A stretch of DNA of 64,000 bases from Rhodeus uyekii (Eukaryota > Chordata > Actinopteri > Cypriniformes > Acheilognathidae), in NCBI GenBank assembly GCA_037043235.1, contig JAWRVZ010000054.1, forward strand, positions 637,001 through 701,000. The letters are read 5' to 3'. The notes under the pieces were generated by a model that saw nothing but the letters and a program-made list of their open reading frames with translations, searched no databases and was not told the origin of the DNA. Shown here piece after piece: positions 1 through 12,481 of the stretch (its first letter is position 1; every line of letters starts with the position of its first letter). Both the position numbers and the translations under genes were made by a program.

Positions 1-1079
1 TCACTAAAAAGTGGGCCATTTTAGTGTCAACTCAACTAAATTAATTTGAGGAGCACTTGTTTTTCGTGAGGCAGGCGTGATTTGAGGGATCATTCATGTC
101 GCACTCGTGATGTGCAATGAGTTTAATACACAGCTAACAGTCATGAATCCATGTGCAAGATCTGATACAGAATATTGTGATGCATGCTATAATATCAGGA
201 CATCCAGATGGAGAAATCTCATCTCGGCCCAGTCTTTCTGTCTGTGTGATTTACTGCTTATTTTGACAGTGAATGCAGACAAAGTGCTGCATTTGGGAGA
301 GCTGATTCATAGCTTTAACCCTTTATTTTCTCAGCTTTTCAATCTGGCACATGCTCAGAGATCTGTTGTCTGCGGCACACAATGAGATATGATCACGCTC
401 GTCAACGGCTCTTATAGTGATGAAAAGGCCAATCCGAATCAGTGATTAATTTGCACCTGTCTCTTTGCTTTCTGTGCCGAATGTCTGTTTGATAGCGGCT
501 TCTCACACGCATAGCATGTCTGCGACTGACTGGCTAAGCGTCGTTTCTAAAGAAATCCTTGTTCATATATTCTGGCTGGCAATTACCAGATTCATCTCTG
601 TAATTCTTGGTGACATTTTCTCTTTGTCCACAAAAGCACTGATTGTGATGACATGGATAACCAGCCCTTGTTAAAAAAGAAAAATGACATACTAACAAGT
701 GTTGAAAAAGGAGAATACATGAACTTCTCAGATGAAGAAAGAATAACAGTGTCTCCAGGTGATCCAAAAGAAAGAGATCTCAATTTGAAACATTTCTCAT
801 TAAATTACAGAAGAACCAGGTTAATTTTGCAGCTGTATTCCAGAGGTTTAGAAGCTGCGGAACGTGAGTTTATTGGCTGATGTAAAGTGTAAATAAACAC
901 TGTACTTATATATGTGACAAAACTGTAATGATGATTTAACTGATTGTATTCAGATTCATTTTTAATGAGTGTGTTTGTTATCTCACTTCATGTCAGTGTA
1001 TGTGCTAAGAAAAGCTAATTTTGATTTAAAAAAATGAACAAAAAGCAGTCTTCCGGGAACGAACACTCGCAATAGTCCT

Positions 1080-1300
1080 CATTATCATAATTAATGCGCA
1101 TAATAAAGGGGCGGGGCTTGAGTGAGTTAGTTGAGTGTTGAAACTGGTGGTTATGGGAAGGGGCGGGGCATTTCCCAAACACACTGGAAGCCCTCGACCA
1201 ATCACAACACATTGATCCAGCCGACTAATCAGAGCACAGTGTGCTTTCAGAAGGAGGGGCTTCAAAGAGACAGGAACTAAACAGAGCATTTCTGACAGAC
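1080..1300. promoter_or_regulatory. GC-box / CCAAT-box rich block
   Basis: Two GGGGCGGGGC boxes (about 1110 and 1160), two inverted or direct CCAAT motifs (CCAATCAC near 1199, CTAATCAG near 1226) and a GGAGGGGCTTC lie within 220 bases of otherwise AT-rich DNA. This could be a promoter-like fragment, but similar GC-box/CCAAT blocks occur inside fish repeats and no transcript is evident next to it. Confidence 0.25.
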
Positions 1301-1374
1301 TGGGAAGAGACGAATATGGGGAAAATAATCAACATTCAAGCAGGAAAACCTGATCTAGTGGAAACAAACGAAGC

Positions 1375-1605
1375 CTGATGGCAAAAACTGAAAGACTCAG
1401 GAGGAGTTTCTTCCCCCAGGCCATCAGACTCCTGAACTCACTAACATCACGTGACTTCACGTCACTTCAGTATAAACATAAACATCCAGTATAAACAAAC
1501 ATCCACATACTGACATTGCACTGCACTTTATGTTCTCATTGTTACTGTGTAACAACCTGTTACAACCTGTTTGCACATTATACCTTTCTGTACCTTTCTG
1601 TTAAA
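1375..1605 (+). mobile_element. LINE 3' end (ORF2 C-terminus plus 3' UTR), relic
   Basis: Reading from 1375 gives ERLRRSFFPQAIRLLNSLTS, the typical C-terminus of L2/CR1-like or Tx1-like fish LINE ORF2 proteins. An AT-rich 3' untranslated stretch follows to about 1605. Only this tail is present, as expected for 5'-truncated retrotransposition. The clade cannot be fixed from so short a piece. Confidence 0.6.
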
Positions 1606-2040
1606 TTTCCCTCACCCATGCGCAGTTTTGTGTGGAAAAAGTCCTAACGCTCAGCATCCTTGTGCGCATTTTTACATGAAATATCCTAATGACAGCCTCT
1701 CACAACACAGTCAGGAGGTTCCAACCCCTTTATAACCCCTTAACTCATTCATTGGCTGCATCATTCACCACAGTGATACTTTTATAAGTGATTTACAGAA
1801 GTTTTTACCTCCTATTCTAATTAATTGTGATCGCTATTGTTCACGTACAGTACCTCTAAGCAGTAACTGTCATGGTTCATGAATTCAGTGTCTCCTAGTT
1901 CTGCCTGAGTGTGTATGTGTGTGTGGTCACTGAACACCTGATTCTCATATCATCTGCCTATCTCCCCGCTTTAGCGGCTCCCGCGCATTCGTTCATTCGC
2001 GGCTCCCGCGAATTCGTTCGTTCAAGGCTCCCGTAATTTT
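1606..2040 (-). mobile_element. Partial copy of the composite LTR-bearing pogo-like MITE
   Basis: The sequence from CCCTCACCCATGCGC to about 2040 is a diverged reverse-complement match to the interior of the element at 54656-55702, including the start of its embedded LTR (GTAAC-TGTCATGGTTCATG near 1866). It also matches the element at 50167-50652 in the CGGCTCCCGCG segment. No terminal inverted repeats are present, so this copy is truncated at both ends. Confidence 0.6.
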
Positions 2041-4159
2041 TATTCTATTTCTATTTTAATTTAATTTTTAAATAAAACTCTTGAATCTTGAAACACAACA
2101 GCAAGACTATAAAAGGGTATAAAAGGTCCTTTCTAAAAACTACACTCATTCTGTGTCAGTAGTTGTCTTATTTGTTTTTTCTCCTCAAAAGTATGGAAAA
2201 ATCTGTTATATCTGAAGTGTGAAGAGCAATATCTTAGAAAACCATGTCAAGAATGTCAAACCTTGCACAAGGTGAGTGTGTAATATATCTGTTATTCAGG
2301 ATCTGTCAGAGAAACGTCTGCTTGTATCCTAGGTGTTTCTGCTCATTTTGTGTTTAAATATACCACGTATAGACCATAATCCACCATTGCAACCCTAATA
2401 GATCCTTAGCATTAAACATAATATTATTGAACAGGTCTGTGATTTTAAAACGGACAATTTCGACGCACCTCTTCATGCAAACTTAGCTTTTAGTGAGTTA
2501 ATGCTCTGAATCTGGGATTCAAATGAGTCCATTTCATACTTATTTATTTATTTAGGTCATTTGGAAAAGGCCTTCGTCCATTAGCAGTGACCTCAGAATA
2601 AGACTTCAGTTAAATCAAATATTTATCCAACACAAAGACAGATATTGCATTGGTCAAAATGCATATTTTGAATATAATTTGCAAAGATTTCCACCTCATT
2701 TTTCATCTACAGCTTTATTCCTACTGCACCAAAAAAAAAAAAAAAAAAAGAACCCATGTGACGTCAGATCTGGAGATTTGCTGTCATGTTTCAACAACGC
2801 TTTTTATAGTTCTGAATGTTTTCTTTTTTCTTTCATCACGAAAGGAAAAGTTCTTTCTTTAGACTGACTTATCTTGTGTTGCTGAACAAGATAGAAGAAT
2901 AAATGCACACTGTGCAATCCAAACAGAGGACAGAAAATGGAAGCACAAATGTGCCTTTTTTTGTTGCTGTGAGAAACCAATGTTTTTTTCATGCACTGGC
3001 CAGTTTTGAGGGCTTTGTATGTTTTTTTCAGACTAGTGGAAAGAAAACACCCAAAGTATACATTTCAGTGTTTATTTTATTGCCAATTTGACTGGCGAAT
3101 TTGACTCTGAAATCTCTATTCTGAAGATTTGTTTGCCTGATTTATAGAACCTTTTATTCCTTCAAACGTTATGAAAATGTTTTTCCCCCTCCTGTCTGTT
3201 GACAGTATTTTCAGATTTATTGTGTGATAAACAGAAAAATCCACAATCCCCTTTGTCAAAAACCTGTAGATGTCAACAAAATCAAACCAGACGTACGAGC
3301 TTGACTTCTGAAGTTTAAATTCTTAACATCTCAACATTTCAGAAGACTTGAAACAACATGTCTGGGATTAACCAACGGTGAAATATCAGCGACATAAATT
3401 AGTAGATGTTTTTACCCTGTTCACCTGTTGTGTCTTACATCTCTCCACATCTGCACACACACACAGTTTACAACCTAAAAATTAGCATGCATTTTAATTT
3501 TTGCATTTATATGCACAAGTGTGACTTTTCACCCTCTTAATTGTAGGTGGTTATAAACTATTTTGGTCATATATGTCATGAAGAGGCAGCGATGCCAGAG
3601 AAGCGGACTGACGTTAGCTATGCCTAAGGATAGCAGCTTGCGTTCTTCCCCGTAACCATGGCAGAGCCGCTCACCATTTCCACAGCAACCTTGAATCAGA
3701 GAGCATAAGTGTGGAATCAGATAAACAAGAGAAAACATTGCACTTTTTCATTGAAACAGGAAGAGATTAAATGAAAACAGTCGGCCTACATCTTCATCGG
3801 TCTGTGTGTCTCTCTGCCAAAATCTACTGTGTGTGGGCAGCATTTTAAGGAAGTTGGCATTCAAAAGATTGGCATCTTTTAAGATACCTTCCTTTGATCT
3901 AATGCAATATCACAAACAAGCTCAGATAAAAATGTCAAGGATGTCAATTATAATACTAATATTATATAATCCTACTATAGTATTATAATACTGACATTGC
4001 TGGGATATATTGATGGAATAGAGTGCAATTTTATACGATTACTCTACCCAATAATTGTGTACGATATAGATTTGTACAACTTGGGATCACTGGAAAAAAC
4101 ATGCCTTTGCCCACAAAACTAAAATAACACTCCAGTTTTCAGCTGAAATAAACACTAGT

Positions 4160-4564
4160 GGTAGTAAATCAAAAGGCAAAACAAAACACTTTAAATATAA
4201 ACAAAACAAAACAAAACACCACACTTGGGGAAAACGCTACGGAGACACGGAGACACGGAGACACGGAGACACGGAGACACGGAGACACGGAGACACGGAG
4301 ACACGGAGACACGGAGACACGGAGACACGGAGACACGGAGACACGGAGACACGGAAAAGACAAAGTCCTGGCATCCACACACGGGGTCAGCACTGTCATC
4401 AATCGACAAAGACTGGGGAAAACATGAGAGTTTAAATACACGGGATAATGGGGAACAGGTGACGAGACTAATGAGGGAAGTGATTGAAACGACAGGTGCA
4501 GGAAACGACACGGGAAGCACAAGGAAGGGAACAGGAAGTGAATAGACACAACACAACTATGACA
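4160..4564 (-). mobile_element. LTR-like repeat (minus), with internal octamer array
   Basis: The right part (4370-4564) matches the reverse complement of 5457-5620 at high identity by eye (GGGGAACAGGTGACGAGACT is shared exactly). On the minus strand it starts TGTCATAG and contains a TATTTAA-type box, the layout of the LTR at 5457. The left boundary is unclear and no target duplication was found. The (GGAGACAC)n array sits inside it. Confidence 0.5.
4241..4355. repeat. (GGAGACAC)n octamer array
   Basis: About 14 near-perfect copies of an 8-bp unit. Because 8 is not a multiple of 3, every frame cycles through an eight-residue peptide (for example ETRRHGDT), which yields spurious ORFs on both strands. 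Confidence 0.97.
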
Positions 4565-5456
4565 ATGGCATACCTAAAAGACATGGCTCATTATGCTACA
4601 AAAAAACGAAACAATATTTAAAAAAGTGCATGGTCTCATTTGATAGAAAACCTTTCACATTCTGAAAAAAGATTTTGATCATGGTTGAAGGTTCTTGTTG
4701 CATCACTGCAGAGAAAACCCCATAAAAGAAGTGCATTTTATTGATTTCTGATGATTGATGATTGACATGATGACTGTTATGGAAGCTTAAGTTGCAGAAG
4801 TCCTTTAGTTTAGCCAAATAAGCTCGTCTTGTATCTCTGTGAGGATTTTCTCAAGATCTCCATGGCGTTTTTTGTTGTGTCTGGGCTCGTTTGAATCGAC
4901 ACAACCTTCTCTTAATAAAGATGAGTGATCCTACTATGGCTTACTCATGTTTCGCAAAGTTACCCAGCAACATGTTACTCAAAAGCCTCATCTGTGTGCT
5001 GTTACAATGTCATTATTCTTCATATAAATAGCTGGTATAGTTTGGTCACAAAATGAAACAAATACATGTATGCTTTTTGTATTCTGCTCAGTTGAGACCT
5101 TTTCAAAGATATATAACAAAAGACTATTCGTTTTAAGTAAAGCCATTTTCATTCTATAAAATGCACCTTTAATATAACACATTTAAAAGCACTTATTAAG
5201 AGTTAGTCATATTCATATATTCACTGTAATGCTTATGAAGCAAGTGCTTATGAAGTGACTGAGTAAAGAAATAGTCATAACTTTACTATATTATAGCTTT
5301 ATTAAGAGTTAATAAAGATTTATTTTCATGCAGTTTCTTGCTCAACACTGTCATGAGCTGAAACCTGTTTCCCACAGCACATGGTTTGTAATGGCATCTG
5401 CATCCCAATAATGAGCTCCATATATGTGTGTTTAGTGCTGTAGTAAAGCTGCTCGG

Positions 5457-5752
5457 TGTCACAGTGGTGTTTATTTACTTCCTGTTCCCTTCCTTGTACT
5501 TCCTGTGTTGTTTCCTGCACCTGTCATGTCAATCACTTCCTCATTAGTCTCGTCACCTGTTCCCCATCAGCCCCTGTATTTAAACCCTCATGTTTTCCCA
5601 TGTCTTTGTCGATTGTTGAAATTGCTGACCCCGTGCGTGCGTGCGTGCGTGCGTGTGTGCCGTTTATATTATATTTAAAGTCTTGTTTTGTTTTATGTTT
5701 AATAAAAGTGAGGTAGAGTTGGATTCTGCTCTCACTCGTCATTCTGCTGACA
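5457..5752 (+). mobile_element. Solo LTR-like element (plus)
   Basis: It begins TGTCACAG and ends CTGCTGACA, with a TATTTAAAC box near 5577 and AATAAA at 5701. These are the parts expected of U3, TATA and poly(A) signals. The flanks CTCGG (5452-5456) and CTCGC (5753-5757) form an imperfect 5-bp target duplication. A (CGTG)n run lies at 5632-5655. No internal retroelement region adjoins it. Confidence 0.6.
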
Positions 5753-7004
5753 CTCGCAGCTCGGGTTCGAGTCCATCAAACACTGAAATCACACGCTGCC
5801 TTCAGAACATGCGCTTCTGTCTCACCTTTGCTGTTGCTAACACTGTCGATCAGGTTTAGTGTCGAGGCTGCGTTATTTTCAAACTTGAACTGACACAAAA
5901 TGAACAAGAACCAAAATGAAACTTCAACAGATTAGCATTCATATTTGGATTAAAGTGCACACTTTGAAAGTGTCGAGAAACGTGCACGTCTTTAACCACT
6001 TAAAAAGTGTGACTTTGACAGGGTGACAATAGTCTCATCTGTCTCATCTCATCCTCTGGAAAATTAAGCTTAAAGACTGCAAGACCCGTGAATCAGACAC
6101 AACAGCCAGAGGGAAAATAACTGTTTGGGATCCGTCACCTGTGGTTGATGATACACACACTCTTCTGCTCATCTTCCTCTGTATATTCAGCTGATAGCAA
6201 CACACACTGCGCCAACTGCATCACAATATATTAACACCGGCCTGTTTGAGAGCCGGATCCCAACGGACTGACCAGCGGGACGTAATTGGATCTGTACAGA
6301 GAAATATTCCAGTCTGAACTCAATGATCCTTCCCTGCCATTCCATGCGTGACGCAAACACCAAAAACAAAGTTCCCTGGACAGTTTGAACACCTGAGGGT
6401 TTTTGGCAAGTCACAGTCTTTTTGCAAATTGATGCTTGTTTGTATTTTGTTTACTAACAATGTTATTTTTCAGCGGTTTGCTGTTTATGCGCCACAACAG
6501 AATGACCGTTATTGCATGTTTTACCTCAAGGCAATGGCTGAAAATAATACGGCAGCTTGTAAATGTTTGTGTGAAAGAAAATGTGTGACCACAAGCCACG
6601 GGAGAAGTTGACTTGACTATGGGCCACAATATGTATCCAATAATATCCACCCACAATATGTAGCCATAGGAACTTCTATTTATACGCATCACATAACGAC
6701 AGAAAGAACCACCTGAATCGCTCTTAGAAACACACACGTTTATAGCATGATGCTTTACGATGGCTTGAAGTGAGTGATTTGTTCCAGCGTATCATGCTGT
6801 GGTCAGTGTGTAGTTGTGCAGTTTCATTTGTTGCACTTATTAGAAATCAAAAGCCAGGACTGCCTTTCCGTTCCAGATTGTCCAACACATTATCAAGGAC
6901 AGAAAGACTTGAAACAGACAGCTGAACGTACTTACGGTTGTTCACAAACAAAACTAGACTAGCACTTTCTAAGAGAAAGGAAGAAAACAGGCGTTCGTTA
7001 TTAC

Positions 7005-7240
7005 CAGTGTTGTTTTAGTATCAATGGCAATAACATTAGTTAACATGAACACTGAAAAACATTTATTAATACATTATTCAAATCAAACGTATCTGTTAAT
7101 ATTATTTAATGGACTTGAGTTGACATGAACTAACAATGAACATTTTAGTTTTTCTTCATAGCTAATAAAAAAAAAACATGAATAAATACTGTTGCTCGTT
7201 GTTAGTTAATGCAGGAGTTAATGGGACCTTCCTTGATTTA
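7005..7240. repeat. AT-rich interspersed repeat related to 31640-31910 and 18165-18445
   Basis: It shares the run 'TTTAATGG-ACTTGAG-TGACATGAACTAACAATGA' in pieces with 18310-18350, and the 'TTAATAAATACTGT...GCTC-TT-TTAGTTAATGCA' arrangement with 31820-31880. This is probably a non-autonomous DNA element; no clean termini are seen here. Confidence 0.5.
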
Positions 7241-7291
7241 CTACTATTGTAGCTTTTATCAATATTTTAGATTTGAATTTTATTTAATTTT

Positions 7292-7700
7292 TGTCACGGA
7301 TCGGTAGAGGAGGACTCAATAGCAGGGAAAGTATATATTTATTATAATAACAAAAGAAACAACCCATGAAAACATAACTTAAACAAGATCATAAATACAG
7401 GACAAAAACATAAACCGGGAATCAGGGCAGGGAACATCCAGACATGAAATGACAACGACACGACACAGGAAAGCAAACACACAGGGATTAAATAGGGAAC
7501 AAAAGGAAGGGTAGTGATTGGCAACAGCTGACAACACTCAAGAGAACGAGGGAACAAGGGGGCGGGGCTCACGCTGACGGACATGAACATGCAGCGAATG
7601 CTGACGCACATGTTCACACGATGACGAGAAGGCGCGCAGTTGGTGACACGGACGACATGAAATCACATGGACAGTAAAGCATACTGCAGCTAATATTAAA
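7292..7700 (-). mobile_element. Partial LTR (minus)
   Basis: It begins TGTCACGGATCGG. The order is GAGGACTCA, then TTTATTATAATAAC (reverse poly(A) signal), then a GGGATTAAATAGGGAAC block (reverse TATA box). The same order is seen in 26667-27520, 41550-42414 and, reversed, 49002-49310. The 3' boundary is lost near 7700. Confidence 0.55.
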
Positions 7701-7703
7701 ATT

Positions 7704-7790
7704 GTCACGGCTCTGTCATTCCAGTTTGGACTTTTCGAGTGTCTGTTGACAGAGGCCTGACACTGCCCCTTTATCAGGTTCTGTGAGAGT
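7704..7790 (+). mobile_element. LTR fragment (plus), start only
   Basis: TGTCACGGCTCTGTCATTCC followed by GTTGACAGAGGCCTGACACT and GCCCCTT matches the first 85 bases of the LTR starting at 49002. It lies directly next to the oppositely oriented partial LTR at 7292-7700. Confidence 0.55.
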
Positions 7791-8848
7791 GCGTGCCTCG
7801 GTCTGACAGCTGAAGATCCTCCAGTTTTTTTTCAGACGAGCGAGGAGGATTTTCAAACCCTCCCAATCAAACACGTGCTGATTATTGATTGTTTAGGCTT
7901 TCTGACCCTCCAATCTCTGCAATTCTCCATCTGTGATCCTCGGAGAGGCTTTGGCCACTCAAACTCTCCTCCTCCGCACATTAAGACGATTCAGGCTGAT
8001 TCGTAATACATTTAATTGATTAGAACTTCTTAATTATGGCCATGGAAATGTGATTCTGTGGAAATGTGATTCTTCAATGCTTTAGCTGTTTTCTTACAGC
8101 TGTTGAAACTCAATAATCTTCAGAACTATAATCTGTGGTTTTACTCATCGACGATTAAGGGAATTTGAAGCGTTTTGTGTTTACTCATATTTATACTCCT
8201 GTAAATCCAGAAGTCATAGCAATCGATGTCATGTTCGTAGTTACCCTGGTGCATTAAAAAAAAAAAATATATATATTAATGGGAATGTACTTTAGAGATA
8301 CTTGACTCATAAACAAATTCTAGGGGTGATAATAATTGTGTATTTTATTATTTAAATTATGTATTTTATTATTTTATGAAGATTGAAAGGATAAAAAATG
8401 CATATTTATGTTCTAGAACAGATTACTTTTTCAAAGCGGCTTGATTCAAAGGCTTTTCCGCTGAAAATAACCCCTCCTGCACTGACAGGACAAGACGAAC
8501 GAACTGAAGGGCTTTTGCTGGCGTCTTTTCTCCAGTCCCAGAGTCTAGATCCGCAGACTCTGTGTCTGTGAAGCCTCCATTAAAGCTTGATGAGGTCCAG
8601 TCCTCGACCCGCCACTCCTGATCGAGGCTCTTATTGGACTCATGCAGCCATAGCAACATCTAAAGCTCCCCAAATAGAGCCTTTTCAGCTCCTGTACTGA
8701 TTGCCTGTGAATGGGCTTCTCGGCTCAAATTGATTTGGATGATTTCTGTGCATCTGGACACATTAGCCCGGTTTTTCTGTTTTTTCTCAGAGTGACATTT
8801 TGTATTCTTTGTCACTCTGGTTTTTATGTGTAATGCATTCCTTTTATC

Positions 8849-9194
8849 TGTAGCGTTTGAGCAGGGACGAGGAGAGGATCCAAGTGTGAGAAAGAGTTTA
8901 TTTGAAAGTCACAAACATAGATAATCCAGTCCTGGAACAAGAGCACAATCCACACTAATGAGTCATGAATGAAAGCCACAAAAAAGAGGCAGGAAAGCAA
9001 CACACATAGAGGATCAATGACCTACAAACACACTCGAAACAAAGGGTGTTAAATACACAAGCTACAGGTTTACAAACGAGGGTCGTTATAGGAATTAAGG
9101 CTGTGATACCCTTAATTAGGGCTGTTTGAGGGGACAGCCATTTGTCTGAAACCGTACTGAAGTGCACTCAACATAAAAGACTGGAATCATGACA
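8849..9194 (-). mobile_element. Solo LTR with TTATC target duplication
   Basis: It starts TGTAGCG and ends TCATGACA. It is flanked by a perfect 5-bp duplication TTATC (8844-8848 and 9195-9199). An AATAAA signal reads on the minus strand near 8909. TG...CA ends with a 5-bp duplication are the hallmark of LTR retrotransposon integration. No internal coding region is present, so it is a solo LTR left by recombination. Confidence 0.75.
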
Positions 9195-9479
9195 TTATCA
9201 ATTCAGACAATGCTTTTGTTTCCTTTAGAGTCTTTCAATATGTGTGAAAAAGCTTCAGAGATTCCCAATTATCCTCCAGCATCCATCAATATTCCCAGAA
9301 GAAAGAAGAAATGACTTGGTTTGTCATCAGGGCCTGACATTAACACCCACCAACCCACCAAATGGACGTTAATGTGTAACGCAGTCACTCCTACTAGCCA
9401 CTTTGGTGGGTTGAAATTTATATATATATATAAAATTAATTCCAGTCTTTTAAAAAGGCATCTGAAATAATAAACTAAG

Positions 9480-9905
9480 TGCAGTGTTGTCAATTTTTTT
9501 TATTTTTCGCTAGATATCATTTGCAAAACTGGTTTTCTTTGGTGTTGATGGGCTTGAATTTCAGCATGGGATTCTGTGTGTTTCCCATCATTTTCCTCAT
9601 TCACACAGATTTTGAGGTTATGCACTTAAAGCTGTTTCTCAGGGTTAAATTGAGGTCAATCTGATTATAGCGCTTAAACTGTCAAATACAAAGTATTCAC
9701 GTCAGTTTTGTTTTAAGAAACAACAGCTGAGAAATGAAACGCATGTGTGACAGTGTAATGGATCCATGCATTAGGTTTTAAAGCGCCTCATAATCCTCCT
9801 GCCAAACTATGAGATGATATTAAAAATATCTATATGGCGGTTTTCCCCCATCGTATCAATGTCATACTTGTAGCCAGTGAAAATGCTGAGTGTTTAGTGA
9901 AAACA
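9480..9905. repeat. Interspersed repeat, paralogue of 44280-44765
   Basis: Stepwise matches to 44280-44765 include GGGCTTGAATTTC, the ACAGATTTTG region, GCTTAAACTGTCAAAT, TGTATCAGT-TAATG-ATCCATGCAT, TATGAGAT-ATATTAAAAATAT and ATATGGC-GTTTTTCCCC. Both copies are diverged. The family is not recognised and no ORF is shared. Confidence 0.6.
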
Positions 9906-10774
9906 TCTAATTATTAATGATAATAATCCCTACATTTTTAATAATTGAATATACCATTTCACTCTGGTTTATGGAAGTATATTAGATTGCAAACAGCAAA
10001 TCATTGACTACAATATAGGTAGAATGTAGTTTAAACATTTTTAATGAGCATCTTTATTTATTTGCATTTTCGTTGTAAGGAACATACAGGGGGGAAAGAG
10101 ATAAAGGTAGTTAAAAGAGAACGAGCTGTGATACGCGATTAGCATGTTAAGATAATTAAATCAAGGCCAACTTGCACTGTACAAAACATCCCAACGGATT
10201 CTGACCAGCACACATTCATAAGATGCTGTGTCAGCATGACTTTTCCCTTCCGGATCTTGCTTTTTATTATATTCTTTGCATTTTTGATCTTTGTAAAAGT
10301 GAAGAAGATCAGTAGGACAGAGGGACGTGACGCACGCTGGATTTAAACCCACGTCCCTGTAAGCAGAACAACTCTGTCCCACTTCCCCGTCTGTATCTCT
10401 ATTCTCGCATGATAAGTGACTCATAGGACATCATTGGTGACTCTGCCCTGACTTTACATGGGGGGAAACATGCTCGCATAACCCACTCGAGAAAATAAAG
10501 CCATCAGAAATGATAACAAATAATCAGTCAAGAGCCTATGACAAGTGCTCTTGAAACACAGAGGAAGTTTTATCACCATAGTTAGAGATGTTGTTTACAT
10601 ACACAAGATAAATCATGAAAACTTTTGTAAATTGTGCAAATGTACAGCCCAATCTAACTGAACTATTAGTACTGAATACTATGTTTTGCAAAAAAGCAAA
10701 AGCAAAACATTAAAATCATATAGGCTTTAGTGAAAATGAATTTATTCAGTTAATTTATTCAGAATGAATTTATT

Positions 10775-11560
10775 CAGCTGTGTTGGGGAAAGTTACTTTG
10801 AAAAGTAACGCATTATAATATTGCATTACCCGGTTAAAATTTAACTGAATTAGTTCATTTAGAAGAAAAGTAATGCACTGCGTCCTTTTCTCACCTGGGC
10901 TGGAATTGTTTGGGGTTTTATAACAAAAAAGTTATTTCTGCTGATGATAAACTGATTCATTGAAGCTAAGTGGCAACACATTTATCAATAAAGTGAGATT
11001 AAATAAATAGAAATATTTGTTTTATTTAACATAGTTAATTATAGGAGGTTTTCATAATATTCTGATTTTGTATTAATCCGATTACATAACTCGTGTTGTT
11101 TGTAAAGCGTTACTTGGGGAAAGTAATATGATTACGTAACTCGTGTTACTCGTAAAGCGTTACTTGGGGAAAGTAATATGATTACGTATCTCGTGTTGCT
11201 CGTAAAGCGTTACTTTCTTGAAAGTAATATGATTACGTAACTCGTGTCACTCGTAAAGCGTTACTTGGGGAAAGTAATATGATTACGTAACTCGTGTTGC
11301 TCGTAAAGAGTTACTTGGGGAAAGTAATATGATTACGTAACTCGTGTTGCTCGTAAAGAGTTACTTGGGGAAATTAATATGATTACGTATCTCGTGTTGC
11401 TCGTAAAGCGTTACTTTCTTGAAAGTAATATGATTACGTAACTCGTGTCACTCGTAAAGCGTTACTTGGGGAAAGTAATATGATTACGTAACTCGTGTCA
11501 CTCGTAAAGCGTTACTTGGGGAAAGTAATATGATTACGTAACTCGTAAAGCATTACTTGA
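10775..11560. repeat. Dispersed GTTACTTT/AAAGTAACGC repeat with internal minisatellite
   Basis: It opens with GTGTTGGGGAAAGTTACTTT and AAAAGTAACGCATTA, a motif also seen in degenerate form at 44145-44250. The right half has expanded into the tandem array listed next. Confidence 0.55.
11085..11545. repeat. 50-bp minisatellite, about nine copies
   Basis: The unit is ATTACGTAACTCGTG, then TTGCTCGTAAAGCGTTACTT, then GGGGAAAGTAATATG. The period is 50 bases, with two copies carrying TTTCTTG in place of TTGGGG (51 bases). Copies are nearly identical, so expansion is recent. The array ends about 900 bases upstream of pemt exon 1. Confidence 0.93.
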
Positions 11561-12448
11561 ACTAATAGTTAAATGTTAATAAATAAATAAACCATACAAT
11601 CTGATGTCTTGGTCAAGCATTTTATTGACTAGAAACTAGGGATGGTTTGTTATCAGATAATTGTGTAGAACAGAACTATTTTCCTGCTCATCTGAACAGG
11701 CAAATGCTGCAATTCAGAGCCAATCGCGTTATTTCACAACAAACAAATTGAAATTGTAGCTTACATAGTTAGTGCAGTTACATGTGTTATGACCCTGTGC
11801 TTCCTCTCCCCGCCTGCTGGTGGTGATATAGTTCGATATAGTTAATATGAATCATACACTGTCAGAATAAAAAAGGTGCAACCTTTAGCAACAGAAAATT
11901 AACCATGGCTTGACTAGTTCAAGTACAGTATTTGTAGATTTTCATGGTTATCACTACAAGTAAACGCATTTTAACCATGTGTAAACAAAATATAATGAAT
12001 GAATTGCAATTAAGGCATATTGAATGTTACATTTAATTTAATAATTTAACAGTTCAGAGGTATTGAAATTGGTGATTAGTAGGTAGTATTACCTATTTTA
12101 CTGACTAATTGAATACATTTAATAATTTAACAGTAAAGTTTAGAGGTATCGATATTGAAATTGACTATTAGTGGGTATTATTACCTATTTTAATGAATAA
12201 TTTAATAAATGTAATAATTTATCAGTTCAGTTTAGAGGTATATCTCGGCGATTCTGGCCTTGAAAGTACCAAAATCGAACACAAAATAAAGGAAATCGCC
12301 TATCCCTACTGGAAACTTCATTTCCCAGAGTTCCGTGCGAATTAAGTAGGTCAAAGGTGAACTGCCATGTCTGCTGTGTTTCACGCTGAAAGTTCCTCAC
12401 CAATTAGGTTGATAAAAGTGTCTGAGGTTTAATCTGAGTGCTGGTGGC

Positions 12449-12481
12449 ATGTTGCAGAAAGAGAGCAGACTGTGTGTTTGA
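12449..12481 (+). promoter_or_regulatory. Candidate upstream ORF overlapping the long-form pemt start
   Basis: ATG at 12449 reads ten codons (MLQKESRLCV) and stops at TGA 12479-12481. The A of that stop is the A of the exon 1 ATG, giving the overlap TGATG. If the transcript starts upstream of 12449, ribosomes would meet this ORF first and could re-initiate at the main start. The transcription start is not visible, so its presence in the mRNA is an inference. Confidence 0.4.

Larger units (their letters stand above)
1..12448. other. Intergenic region upstream of pemt
   Basis: No host exon was recognised on either strand. Named repeats are listed separately. Stretches 1-1080, 2100-4150, 5760-7000, 7800-8840, 9910-10760 and 11580-12300 hold nothing I can name beyond AT-rich sequence, an A-tract (2731-2749) and short simple repeats. 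The small ORFs here are all under 90 codons without recognisable domains. In many vertebrates rai1 or rasd1 neighbour pemt, but no coding sequence of either was seen. Confidence 0.6.

Noticed and set aside
653..880. 75-codon frame beginning MDNQPLLKKK
   Set aside because: No recognisable domain, surrounded by non-coding AT-rich DNA. Length is within chance expectation.
4158..4556. Overlapping 89-126-codon frames rich in ETRRHGDT or VSPCLR repeats
   Set aside because: Direct products of the 8-bp tandem repeat. All frames stay open because the unit lacks stops, so this is not a gene.
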